From NCBI GenBank assembly GCA_964459305.1, contig CAYWNA010000303.1, forward strand, positions 1 to 14,796: a stretch of 14,796 nucleotides of DNA. The letters run 5' to 3'. Shown piece after piece: positions 1-6,087 of the stretch (positions are counted from its first letter, which is position 1; each line of letters begins with the position of its first letter). The notes under the pieces are model-generated. The model did not search any database. It saw nothing but the letters and a program-made list of their open reading frames with translations, and was not told where the DNA came from. This stretch comes from CAYWNA01 sp964459305. GTDB taxonomy: Bacteria; Planctomycetota; Planctomycetia; Pirellulales; Pirellulaceae. Position numbers and translations under genes: made by a program.

Positions 1-19
1 GTCTGGCGACTTCGGCTAC
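1..19 (+). repeat. Partial copy of REP-like palindromic repeat at window edge
   Basis: The first 19 bases, GTCTGGCGACTTCGGCTAC, are identical to the reverse complement of positions 2881-2899, the left arm of the palindrome at 2881-2943. The copy is cut by the window edge, so its partner arm may lie outside. GTC-TGGC-GAC can fold as a small hairpin. Two separate intergenic sites in one window indicate a dispersed repeat family. Confidence 0.75.
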
Positions 20-212
20 ATGCGGAAAAGCCTTGTTGCCGGAACGGCGCAAACCAGTTTTGTTGCTTTGGCAGTCTGTACCGTGAACAACGCCAATACA
101 CGAGGCCGAAGTTCCGGCAGTTGCACGGTTTGCTTGGTCCGGCCCACGAATTCGTGTGCAATACAGGCCAACACCATGTGTCAGGGATGCGCGTTTCTCG
201 ACAAGCCATGAG
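20..212. other. Left-edge stretch with no supported gene
   Basis: Nothing convincing is coded here. On the minus strand a 53-codon frame (177 to 16) starts ATG GTG TTG GCC and ends at a TAG that lies inside the edge repeat. It has reasonable codon use but no ribosome binding site, and I do not recognise its product. Two other minus frames are also open, so openness alone means little. It could be a tiny gene or the decayed end of one. Confidence 0.3.
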
Positions 213-245
213 AAAAAAACGACCGCTCCAATTTAGGCGGCCGTT
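213..245 (-). terminator. Rho-independent terminator of the superoxide-reductase-like gene
   Basis: Read on the minus strand, AACGGCCGC pairs with GCGGTCGTT (nine pairs, one of them G-U) around a 10-base loop, followed directly by an uninterrupted run of T (the A run at 213-219 on the plus strand). It starts about 33 bases after the stop codon of the gene ending at 279. Stem, loop, T-run and position all fit an intrinsic terminator. Confidence 0.85.
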
Positions 246-278
246 CTTTGTCCGTTGCATTGCGATGCTGTCTGCGAC

Positions 279-749
279 CTACACTTCCAGTTTGGCGTGC
301 GCCACCCAGAGGTCATGCAGGTTGCAGTAAGACGTAACAAACACGTGTTGGCACTTTCCGGTGAGTTCGAGTTCGTATGAGGATTCCGGATCGTCCTTCC
401 AACTGAACGTCTTGGCTCCCAGCACCTTGCCACACTCGCTCACAACCGTGTGACGAACGATGTAATGCTCTTCGCTCATGCCGTGCTGTGTTGCGACTTC
501 CAACGCAATCTTGTCGCCCGACTTCTTGGCCTCTACTTCAGGCACGTGCCCACCGGCCTTGCCGTTCCAGACGCCTTGTCGGCACTCTGTGTAAATGAGG
601 TTCTCCGGCAATTTGCCAAGGGCGTTCGCGGCGCATTCGACGTCCGCGGCAAAAGTGCCTTCGCCAGTTTCGGCCAACAGCGGTAGCAGAATCGCCCCAG
701 CCGGGCCGGCTGCCACCATCTTCAGAAATTCTCGACGTTCACCCATCAT
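279..749 (-). CDS. Tat-exported superoxide reductase-like (desulfoferrodoxin family) protein
   Basis: This 156-residue protein carries a superoxide-reductase-like domain, a family that reduces superoxide to hydrogen peroxide at a mononuclear iron centre. All five expected iron ligands are visible with family spacing: His68 (GGHVP), His89 (HGMSEEHYI), His95, Cys142 and His145 (YCNLHDLW). The N-terminus has RREFLK at residues 5-10 followed by a hydrophobic stretch, a twin-arginine export signal, so the protein probably folds with its iron before export. The Glu-Lys pair that normally precedes the first His is replaced by Gly-Gly; that Lys is thought to help catalysis. There is no desulforedoxin Cys4 site. 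Two ATG codons are adjacent at the start (749 and 746), with AGGTGA just upstream. The gene is monocistronic, with its own promoter and terminator. Activity and reductant are inferred. Confidence 0.85.
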   Translation of the reverse strand: MMGERREFLKMVAAGPAGAILLPLLAETGEGTFAADVECAANALGKLPENLIYTECRQGVWNGKAGGHVPEVEAKKSGDKIALEVATQHGMSEEHYIVRHTVVSECGKVLGAKTFSWKDDPESSYELELTGKCQHVFVTSYCNLHDLWVAHAKLEV

Positions 750-819
750 GTCACCTGCCTTTCGAATCGTTCAGGATTCCAGAGTCACTGAAGTGTACGA
801 ACCACACCCGTTGGGTTGC

Positions 820-851
820 GACGAAGATTCATCTCCGGAGGCAACTTCGTC
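820..851 (-). promoter_or_regulatory. Inverted repeat in the leader of the superoxide-reductase-like gene
   Basis: GACGAAG (820-826) and CTTCGTC (845-851) form a perfect 7-bp inverted repeat with an 18-base loop. The loop contains a second palindrome, CTCCGGAG (833-840). If transcription starts from the promoter at 923-951, this hairpin lies in the long untranslated leader, about 70 bases before the start codon. A role in regulation is only a guess. Confidence 0.25.
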
Positions 852-922
852 TAAGAAACCAACAAATCGCGCATCGCCTCTTACCAACAGAGACATGCAT
901 CGACACTCCGAGAGGGGCGCTA

Positions 923-951
923 AATATAAGGAATCGTTGATGCTTTCGCAA
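923..951 (-). promoter_or_regulatory. Sigma-70-type promoter for the superoxide-reductase-like gene
   Basis: On the minus strand TTGCGA (951-946) and TATATT (928-923) are separated by exactly 17 bases, close to the housekeeping consensus TTGACA-N17-TATAAT. It points towards the gene starting at 749 and would give a leader of about 165 bases. It is the best match in the 270 bases between this gene and ettA. No transcript data are available. Confidence 0.5.
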
Positions 952-1019
952 CCAGCCCGAACGAAAAATATCCACAGAGCTTTGGATCTTGAAACCAGAA
1001 TATCGGATAGCTCGGCCAA

Positions 1020-2693
1020 CTACCCCTTCAGTCGCTTGTAACGGAATCGCCGAGGTTCGTCCGCGGCGATGCCGAGTCGCTCACGACGCTGCTCCTCGTA
1101 CGTCTGGAAATTGCCTTCGCACCAATGGATGTAGCCATCGCCTTCGAAGGCCAGGATATGGGTGGCGACGCGGTCCAGGAACCAGCGGTCGTGGCTGATC
1201 ACGACCACACAGCCGGCGTAGTTCAGAATCGCCTCTTCTAGCGCCCGCAGAGTATCGAGGTCCAGATCGTTCGTCGGCTCGTCCAGCAGCAGCACGTTTG
1301 AGCCGCGGCGAAGCAGCTTGGACAAATGAACGCGGTTGCGCTCGCCACCGGACAAGTCGCCGACCTTCTTCTGTTGGTCGGGGCCACGGAAGTTGAACCG
1401 CGAGACATACGCCCGCGCGTTGATCTTTCGTCCGCCCATCACCAGCGTTTCGTGGTCGCCGGAGATCTCCTGAAATACGGTATTGTCCGGTTTCAAGGCG
1501 TCCCGGTTCTGGTCGACGTAGCCCAGTTCCACCGTCGGGCCAATCCGCAACTGGCCAGCGTCGGGTTGTTCCTCGCCGAGAAACATACGGAACAACGTCG
1601 TCTTGCCGGCACCGTTAGGGCCGATCACACCGACGATGCCGCCTGCGGGCAGGTTGAATGAAAGGTCCTCGATCAAGACGCGCTCGCCGAATCCCTTGGT
1701 CAGATTCTTGGCTTCGATGACCAGATTGCCAAGGTGTTCGCCGGGCGGGATCTGAATTTCGAACTCGTCGGGCCGTTCTTCAAATCGCTCGGAGGCCATC
1801 TGCTCGTAAGCCTTGATGCGGGCTTTGCTCTTCGCCTGGCGGGCGCGCGGCGCCATGCGGACCCACTCCAGCTCGCGCTCCAGCGTCTTTTGCCGGGCAA
1901 CGTTGGATTTTTCCTCCTTTGCCAGCCGCTGCCGTTTCTGCTCCAGCCACGATGAGTAGTTGCCTTCCCACGGGATTCCGCGACCTCGATCCAACTCTAA
2001 GATCCAGCCGGCGACGTTGTCCAGAAAGTATCGGTCGTGAGTCACAGCGACCACCGTGCCCGGATACTCCGCCAGGTGCCGTTCGAGCCAATTGACTGCC
2101 TCGGCGTCCAAGTGGTTTGTGGGCTCGTCCAGCAGCAGCAGATCCGGCCGCTCCAGCAGCAGTTTGCACAACGCCACGCGACGCCGTTCGCCGCCGGAGA
2201 GCGTGCCGACATCGGCATCGCGTGGCGGCAGGTTCATAACGTCGAAGGCGATCTCGATTTCGCGATCCAATTCCCAAGTGTTGGTGGCGTCGATCTGGTC
2301 CTGCAGCTTGGCCATTTCGTCGTACAGCTTCTGCATCTGCTGATCATCCATCGGCTCGGCCAAACTTGCGCTGATCTCGTCGTAACGCTGGAGCATGCCT
2401 CGCCGATGGGCCACCGCCTCTTCCACATTGCCCCACACGTCCTTCTCGGCATTCAACACCGGCTCCTGCGGCAGGAAACCGCGCGTGTAACCGTCGGTCA
2501 GCCGAGCTTCGCCGTCGAACTCTGAATCCAGGTCCGCCATGATACGCAGCAGCGTGCTTTTTCCCGCCCCGTTGCGCCCCAAGACCCCAATCTTGGCGCC
2601 TGGATAAAACGCCAGCCAGATATCATTCAGCACCTCATGCTGGCCATGTTTCTTCGTCAGACCGGCGATGGCAAAGATGTACTTCTTGTTCAT
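1020..2693 (-). CDS. ettA: Energy-dependent translational throttle protein EttA (ABC-F ATPase)
   Basis: This is a 557-residue ABC-F protein with two ATPase domains and no membrane segment; E. coli EttA has 555. ABC-F proteins of the EttA group bind the ribosomal E site and gate entry into elongation according to ATP level. Domain 1 has Walker A GRNGAGKST (39-47), signature LSGGE (165-169) and Walker B LLLLDEPTNHLD with catalytic Glu190. A short arm insertion lies near 95-135. A basic linker follows (about 244-318). Domain 2 has GPNGAGKTT (358-366), LSGGE (447-451) and LLLDEPTNDLD with Glu472. The start MNKKYIFAIAGLTKKHG is chosen because it aligns with the family N-terminus. The frame is open 46 codons further upstream to 2831, but that extension is not family-like. 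No clear terminator or strong ribosome binding site was seen. Confidence 0.92.
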   Translation of the reverse strand: MNKKYIFAIAGLTKKHGQHEVLNDIWLAFYPGAKIGVLGRNGAGKSTLLRIMADLDSEFDGEARLTDGYTRGFLPQEPVLNAEKDVWGNVEEAVAHRRGMLQRYDEISASLAEPMDDQQMQKLYDEMAKLQDQIDATNTWELDREIEIAFDVMNLPPRDADVGTLSGGERRRVALCKLLLERPDLLLLDEPTNHLDAEAVNWLERHLAEYPGTVVAVTHDRYFLDNVAGWILELDRGRGIPWEGNYSSWLEQKRQRLAKEEKSNVARQKTLERELEWVRMAPRARQAKSKARIKAYEQMASERFEERPDEFEIQIPPGEHLGNLVIEAKNLTKGFGERVLIEDLSFNLPAGGIVGVIGPNGAGKTTLFRMFLGEEQPDAGQLRIGPTVELGYVDQNRDALKPDNTVFQEISGDHETLVMGGRKINARAYVSRFNFRGPDQQKKVGDLSGGERNRVHLSKLLRRGSNVLLLDEPTNDLDLDTLRALEEAILNYAGCVVVISHDRWFLDRVATHILAFEGDGYIHWCEGNFQTYEEQRRERLGIAADEPRRFRYKRLKG

Positions 2694-2880
2694 TCCGTTT
2701 GTCGCCCCAAAATCGTAATGGTTGTCCGGTGACGTTATAGCCGCAGCAAGCCGCGATGAGAAGGACCGACGCGGGTTTCTCTCGAGCATGCACGGTGGGC
2801 CATACAGGCCGTGTAGCGGGTTGGCCGTCAATTGCAGCGCCTGTTAGGTCGCGGTCGGTTTGGTTTTTCCCATCGCGCAA

Positions 2881-2943
2881 GTAGCCGAAGTCGCCAGACT
2901 TTGGAGAGCGTAGGGAAAACCAAACTCTGGCGAGTTCGGCTAC
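2881..2943. repeat. REP-like palindrome with compensatory changes
   Basis: Two 24-base arms (2881-2904 and 2920-2943) are inverted repeats of each other at 22 of 24 positions. Each arm can also fold alone: read towards TTCGGCTAC, one arm has AGTC-TGGC-GACT and the other ACTC-TGGC-GAGT. The only two differences between the arms are the two bases of one pair, G-C against C-G, so hairpin pairing is kept. A flanking inverted repeat, GTTTGGTTTTTCCC upstream against GGGAAAACCAAAC (2913-2925), overlaps the structure. A further copy starts at position 1. This fits an extragenic palindromic repeat, of the kind mobilised in trans by single-strand Y1 transposases; no such transposase is in the window. 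Confidence 0.75.
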
Positions 2944-3019
2944 GGACATTTCTAACCGGCCGCGGCATAGGTCGCCTTTCGCGTCCGTCAGTCCTGAACG
3001 GAGCCCCGAAGTGGCTGAT

Positions 3020-3238
3020 AGAGCCAGGCGACAGTAGCCTATCGGCTCACCATTCACTTCAGCAACAAACCACCCCCAGCCCTGCACCGCCGCGGTGATG
3101 CGCCGTGCAAACTCGCTGACGGTTGGGGCCTCAACCTCAAATGAAATCGCCGTGGTCTCGACGAATGGCCGATAGATTTCCCGAAGAGCCGCCGCGTCCC
3201 CATCTGAAGCTGGTACGGATCAGAATTGTAGGCAACAT
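3020..3238 (-). pseudogene. GNAT N-acetyltransferase (phosphinothricin acetyltransferase-like), N-terminal remnant
   Basis: On the minus strand a frame reads PASDGDAAALREIYRPF, then VETTAISFEVEAPTVSEF and WGWFVAEVNGEPIGYC. This is the classic N-terminal half of PAT-type GNAT acetyltransferases. The expected start, MLPTILIR from ATG at 3238, is in a different frame. One surplus base near 3214 separates ILIR from PASDG, so a single-base insertion broke the gene. Family similarity stops after GYC (about 3031). The rest of the acetyl-CoA fold, about two thirds of a normal 170-residue protein, is missing and is replaced by sequence running into the palindrome at 2881-2943. The frame stays open by chance through that repeat. 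No function is expected. Confidence 0.75.
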
Positions 3239-3304
3239 AACTTGGGGTCTAAGTTGTATTCCTGTTGCTTTCCATCTTCTCCTAGTGTTGAAATCTCCGG
3301 CCGC

Positions 3305-3363
3305 GGGGTCAACTCCTCGTCCTCGACGATTACCGATTTCGTCAAATGTAAAGAGTTGACCCC
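3305..3363. repeat. 11-bp perfect inverted repeat, GGGGTCAACTC ... GAGTTGACCCC
   Basis: GGGGTCAACTC (3305-3315) and GAGTTGACCCC (3353-3363) are perfect inverted repeats around a 37-base AT-richer core. A related half, GGGGTCTAAG, lies at 3244-3253. Elements beginning GGGGTC and ending GACCCC are familiar as small palindromic repeats next to REP-type transposases in other bacteria; that link is inference. The element sits between the broken acetyltransferase and the truncated ORF6N gene. Confidence 0.55.
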
Positions 3364-3390
3364 AGCCCAGCAGCCCCCAGGAATGAACAG

Positions 3391-3798
3391 GTGTCTCGCA
3401 ACCGAGAACGATTCCCGGAGGACTTTGCTTTTCAGCTGACACAGCAAGAGTTTACGGCTTTGATGTCGCAAATTGCGATATCAAAAGGCGGCCGCGGTGG
3501 ACGCCGAAAACGACCGTGGGTCTTCACGGAGCAAGGCGTTGCCATGCTGTCCAGCGTGTTGCGGTCTTCAACTGCAGTGCGTGTCAACATCGAAATCATG
3601 CGAACGTTCGTCCGTCTTCGCCGGTTGATGGCAACGCCCGGCGAATTGGCTGAACAACTGATGAAGCTCGCCGAAACCGTGCAGTTGCACGACGACCAGA
3701 TCAAGGTGATCACTCAGGTGTTGCAGCAGATGGTCGAAAAGCCGGAGCCGCCGAAACGCAAGATCGGTTTCCATGCGTCTCAGGAACAGGAAGCCTAG
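3391..3798 (+). CDS. ORF6N-domain protein, 5'-truncated (phage antirepressor type)
   Basis: The 135-residue product matches the middle and end of ORF6N-domain proteins, a family found in phages and mobile regions and related to antirepressors. Diagnostic stretches are RNRERFPEDFAFQLT (residues 3-17) and RPWVFTEQGVAMLSSVLRS, followed by VNIEIMRTFVRLR. The C-terminus is charged and probably helical. The first 40 or so residues of the family, which make up the start of the DNA-binding domain, are absent. Upstream of the GTG start the same frame still reads NEQ, as expected for the family, then becomes unrelated sequence near 3380, just after the inverted repeat at 3305-3363. An AGGA eight bases before GTG could allow translation to restart. 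The reading frame is intact, but the protein is probably not functional for DNA binding. Confidence 0.7.
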   Translation: MSRNRERFPEDFAFQLTQQEFTALMSQIAISKGGRGGRRKRPWVFTEQGVAMLSSVLRSSTAVRVNIEIMRTFVRLRRLMATPGELAEQLMKLAETVQLHDDQIKVITQVLQQMVEKPEPPKRKIGFHASQEQEA

Positions 3799-4068
3799 CT
3801 AGCTTCGATCGCCCAACTAGTTTCCAGCCGACAAGATGTCGGCAAGTATGGTTCGGGATGCGGAAGCCGCCCCGAACGAAGCGGAAAACGTCGAACAACC
3901 AAGGACCATTGTGACACACCGGCCGCTGGATGTGAATCCGAAGGCGTTCCCCGCATGGATGCCGGGACTCTGCGGGCCATACAAAACATGTTGCTGCCGT
4001 TTTCGCTATTGGCCAAGGTAGATAAGGTCTTTAGTGGCACGGAGCTGGCAGCGGCATAACAGAAAGGC
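3799..4068. other. Region between ORF6N gene and terminator, no recognised gene
   Basis: No family is recognised here in either strand. Several short frames are open, including one on the plus strand from ATG 3836 and one on the minus strand from 4088, but they contradict each other and show no domain. The only element with positional support is the 34-codon frame ending at 4059, ten bases before a strong terminator. The stretch is probably decayed coding DNA. Confidence 0.3.
3955..4059 (+). CDS. Possible small ORF or gene remnant, 34 residues
   Basis: The frame starts MDAGTLRAIQNMLLPFSLLA and ends FSGTELAAA with TAA at 4057-4059. It is of interest only because the strong intrinsic terminator at 4069-4109 follows its stop by ten bases, as expected for the last gene of a transcript. 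There is no clear ribosome binding site, and the same frame is open well upstream of the ATG, so it may instead be the tail of a larger decayed gene. I do not recognise it. Confidence 0.2.
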   Translation: MDAGTLRAIQNMLLPFSLLAKVDKVFSGTELAAA

Positions 4069-4109
4069 AAGGCCCCATCGGGCAGCAAACCGGTGGGGCC
4101 TTTTCGTTT
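4069..4109 (+). terminator. Strong rho-independent terminator
   Basis: AAGGCCCCA (4069-4077) pairs perfectly with TGGGGCCTT (4094-4102) around a 16-base loop, and the right arm runs into TTTTCGTTT. Nine pairs, mostly G-C, and the T-rich tail make this a clear plus-strand terminator. The nearest recognised plus-strand gene is the truncated ORF6N gene, 270 bases upstream. Confidence 0.85.
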
Positions 4110-4182
4110 ATGGGGAACCCGAGATGCAAGAGGTTGCTAGACGAACTAGTGGCCAACGGGTCTGGCAGCCAAGCACGGGGCC

Positions 4183-4383
4183 TTGACGGCGAACGAGTTG
4201 CGGCATTTTGCAGGGCTGTCGGACGATCCTGTGTTTGCCAATCAATTGGTCGGCGGACGGAACATGCAGACAGCCAGCCTGATGGAACAAGCGGTTGGCG
4301 AGATGGTCAACAATCGCTTTGGCGAGATCGGGGTGGATTACATTTTGGAGATGGTCGATCACCGTGGCAATGGAAGGATATGA
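4183..4383 (+). CDS. Hypothetical protein, 66 residues
   Basis: The frame from TTG 4183 reads LTANELRHFAGLSDDPVFAN and ends VDYILEMVDHRGNGRI. The composition is protein-like, with acidic and hydrophobic residues alternating as in helices, and no domain is recognised. The frame is open back to 4150 without an ATG or GTG. The preceding residues LAAKHGA also look coding, so the start is uncertain and the N-terminus may have been lost. It ends 21 bases before the next gene on the same strand, suggesting joint transcription. It lies just after a terminator and beside gene remnants, in accessory DNA. Confidence 0.4.
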   Translation: MTANELRHFAGLSDDPVFANQLVGGRNMQTASLMEQAVGEMVNNRFGEIGVDYILEMVDHRGNGRI

Positions 4384-4404
4384 GTCTACTTTTCCTGTCG
4401 CCGG

Positions 4405-4797
4405 ATGAAGTCTACCGTTGACCCCATGAACGCAAGCACATCGTTGAACGTCAACAGGGTCGACACTCAACCTCCCGAAGAACTGATTGCCCCGTGGCAG
4501 GGTCGACACGAACGAATTGACGAGTTGAAACAGGAAGCAGCCAACCTGCGAACGAAAATCGAAAAAGCGACCGAGAATTTGATGTTCTCAGACGACCCAC
4601 GCACACGTAAAGACCTAGACGCCATGATATCTCAGATGCGGGACGAGTTGGATCGGAAAACCGCAGAGTCAGAGGCCGAGCAATCAGACGGCAACGGATC
4701 GCTACTCTACACCCAGGATGATATGACCCGCCTTGGCGATTGGTGGGAGTCCTTCTGCCAAGAGGCAGTGCATGTACCACTCGAACCCGGCAAGTAG
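4405..4797 (+). CDS. Hypothetical coiled-coil protein, 130 residues
   Basis: The product is hydrophilic, with no signal peptide or membrane segment. Residues 35-95 (ERIDELKQEAANLRTKIEKA and RKDLDAMISQMRDELDRKTA) have heptad-like spacing and are probably coiled coil. They resemble in style the coiled-coil part of large serine recombinases, but I cannot assign a family. The C-terminus has a Trp pair (GDWWESFCQE). Two starts are possible, ATG 4405 and ATG 4426 (MNASTS); neither has a strong ribosome binding site. It follows the gene at 4183-4383 by 21 bases and is convergent with the membrane-protein gene ending at 4889. The function is unknown. Confidence 0.6.
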   Translation: MKSTVDPMNASTSLNVNRVDTQPPEELIAPWQGRHERIDELKQEAANLRTKIEKATENLMFSDDPRTRKDLDAMISQMRDELDRKTAESEAEQSDGNGSLLYTQDDMTRLGDWWESFCQEAVHVPLEPGK

Positions 4798-4888
4798 CTG
4801 TACCAAATTACTGCGCACATACGCCACTCCGCCGTGGTTCCGGAGATTCGGTATTTTACGACAATCTAGGGAGTAACCCTCTTAGCTT

Positions 4889-5509
4889 TCAGCCGGACGC
4901 TTCGATCTCGCCCAGCATCCTGTTTATCTCGTCGACTGCCGGTTTGTGATCCCTTTCCCACATCAGGTACGCGACAAAGAAATCCAGTGCGATGACGAAC
5001 ACGAGAAAGGCCTGCAAGGCCAAAAGGACCTTGCCCAAAGAGATATTGATGTCGATATGATCGTAACCCGCATAGATCAGCAGACAGATGCCGGCGTCGA
5101 TCAGCAGCCAGGTTGGGATAACAAGCCAGGTCCTGACGGTGAATACACGCATTCTCTTCTTGGCACTATGAAGATACTCGATTGTAGGTCTGCCTAAGTA
5201 ATTCTCGTTGTAAGCTCTGAATCTGAGCTGCTGTATAAGAAGTATCAGGAAGAACGCCATGATGATCAGGCCGAGCCCGGCCCACACCACCGGATTGCTC
5301 GCCAGTATGATCAGCACGAGATACATGGGAATCACTAATCCTATTACTCCCTGCACGATCCTCATCGACCTGCGAGTCTTCCTGTCCACGGTCTTCAGCA
5401 TGCCGATGATAGATTCCGATGCATCTCCTTTCATCTCTTCTTTCCCTCCCGCTTCGCCGCACGGAGCTTTGACTCTTTTCGATTGTTCGACTATGTCTTC
5501 GTATTTCAT
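4889..5509 (-). CDS. Four-helix membrane protein downstream of ECF sigma gene (possible anti-sigma partner)
   Basis: This 206-residue protein has an N-terminal soluble part of about 48 residues and four predicted membrane helices near 50-70, 74-94, 125-147 and 161-183. A basic loop lies between helices 2 and 3, and the tail is short and charged. No zinc-binding anti-sigma motif is seen. The start is well supported: AGGAGAGGAG ends six bases before ATG 5509. It begins 19 bases after the stop of the sigma-factor gene, so the two are almost certainly cotranscribed. ECF sigma factors are commonly followed by a membrane protein that holds them inactive, so an anti-sigma or sensing role is plausible, but it is inferred from position. 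AGG and ATA codons are frequent, unlike the secreted-protein genes to the right. Confidence 0.75.
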   Translation of the reverse strand: MKYEDIVEQSKRVKAPCGEAGGKEEMKGDASESIIGMLKTVDRKTRRSMRIVQGVIGLVIPMYLVLIILASNPVVWAGLGLIIMAFFLILLIQQLRFRAYNENYLGRPTIEYLHSAKKRMRVFTVRTWLVIPTWLLIDAGICLLIYAGYDHIDINISLGKVLLALQAFLVFVIALDFFVAYLMWERDHKPAVDEINRMLGEIEASG

Positions 5510-5528
5510 GATCTCCTCTCCTGATGTC

Positions 5529-6029
5529 TCATGATCCGTCTCCCTCGATCAGCCCCTTCAGCCTGTCTTTCGCCCTGTGGATCCTCACCCTGACGTTGCT
5601 CTCCGTCAGCCCGGTCGCCGAGGCGATTTCCTTTGTCGATGCCTCTTCCAATACCAGTGACATTATGATCATGTCTATGAGCGGCAGCTTGGCTATGGCG
5701 CGGTAGAGAAGGTCGATATCGCTCCTTCCCCCGACCCCTTCGCCGGATCGTGGTCGCGACCGGACGAACTCGCCGAATTCGACCGACTTCTCCTTCCTCG
5801 TCTTCTGTTTTGCGATGAAGGCGAGAGACGAGTTGACGGTGACTCGATAGACCCATGTGCTGAGCGCCGATTCCCCCCTGAAATCTCCTAGTCCTTTCCA
5901 TATGTTGTGCAGCACTTCCTGGTACAAGTCCTTACGGTCCTCCTCGCCGGAGACGTAGTAACAGCACATCCGGTAGATCCGGTCACGGTACTCGTCGTAA
6001 AGTTTCCTGAACGCAGGTTCTTTATCCAT
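5529..6029 (-). CDS. ECF-type RNA polymerase sigma factor
   Basis: The 166-residue protein has the two-domain layout of extracytoplasmic-function sigma factors. Region 2 covers about residues 6-75, with FRKLYDEYRDRIYRMC, EEDRKDLYQEVLHNIWKGL and the FRGESALSTWVYRVTVN segment that contacts the -10 element. A charged linker follows (76-105). Region 4 lies at about 115-162, with the helix-turn-helix STKEIASATGLTESNVRVRI that reads the -35 element. The length is normal and there is no C-terminal extension. It directs RNA polymerase to a small regulon, probably including its own operon with the membrane protein downstream. A candidate self-regulated promoter lies at 6060-6087. The sequence style recalls Bacteroidetes-type ECF factors more than the long planctomycete ones, so transfer is possible; that is an impression. 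Confidence 0.9.
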   Translation of the reverse strand: MDKEPAFRKLYDEYRDRIYRMCCYYVSGEEDRKDLYQEVLHNIWKGLGDFRGESALSTWVYRVTVNSSLAFIAKQKTRKEKSVEFGEFVRSRPRSGEGVGGRSDIDLLYRAIAKLPLIDMIIMSLVLEEASTKEIASATGLTESNVRVRIHRAKDRLKGLIEGDGS

Positions 6030-6059
6030 GTCACCGACTCTGTTGGGTTCTGTGAATAT

Positions 6060-6087
6060 TAGATAGGTCAGGTCTCGGATTGTTACA
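6060..6087 (-). promoter_or_regulatory. Candidate ECF-type promoter of the sigma-factor operon
   Basis: On the minus strand TGTAAC (6087-6082) and TATCTA (6065-6060) are 16 bases apart, and the start codon at 6029 follows about 30 bases later. ECF promoters usually have an AAC-containing -35 with 16-17 bases to the -10, and autoregulation is common. The match is by eye and no second copy was found in the window. Confidence 0.3.

Noticed and set aside
2037..2525. 162-residue plus-strand frame inside ettA
   Set aside because: It is the antisense shadow of the conserved ATPase domain.
2694..2831. N-terminal extension of ettA by 46 codons
   Set aside because: The extension is unlike the family, which starts a few residues before the first ATPase domain; the 557-residue form fits the usual length.
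2635..3087. 150-residue minus-strand hypothetical protein across the palindrome
   Set aside because: Only its first 20 or so residues are acetyltransferase-like; the rest runs through the repeat and the start of ettA, so it is a chance extension of the pseudogene.
3220..3471. Minus-strand frame containing STLGEDGKQQEYNLD
   Set aside because: It looked faintly like a RhuM-type segment, but it overlaps the ORF6N coding strand and the inverted-repeat element, and no further family motif follows.
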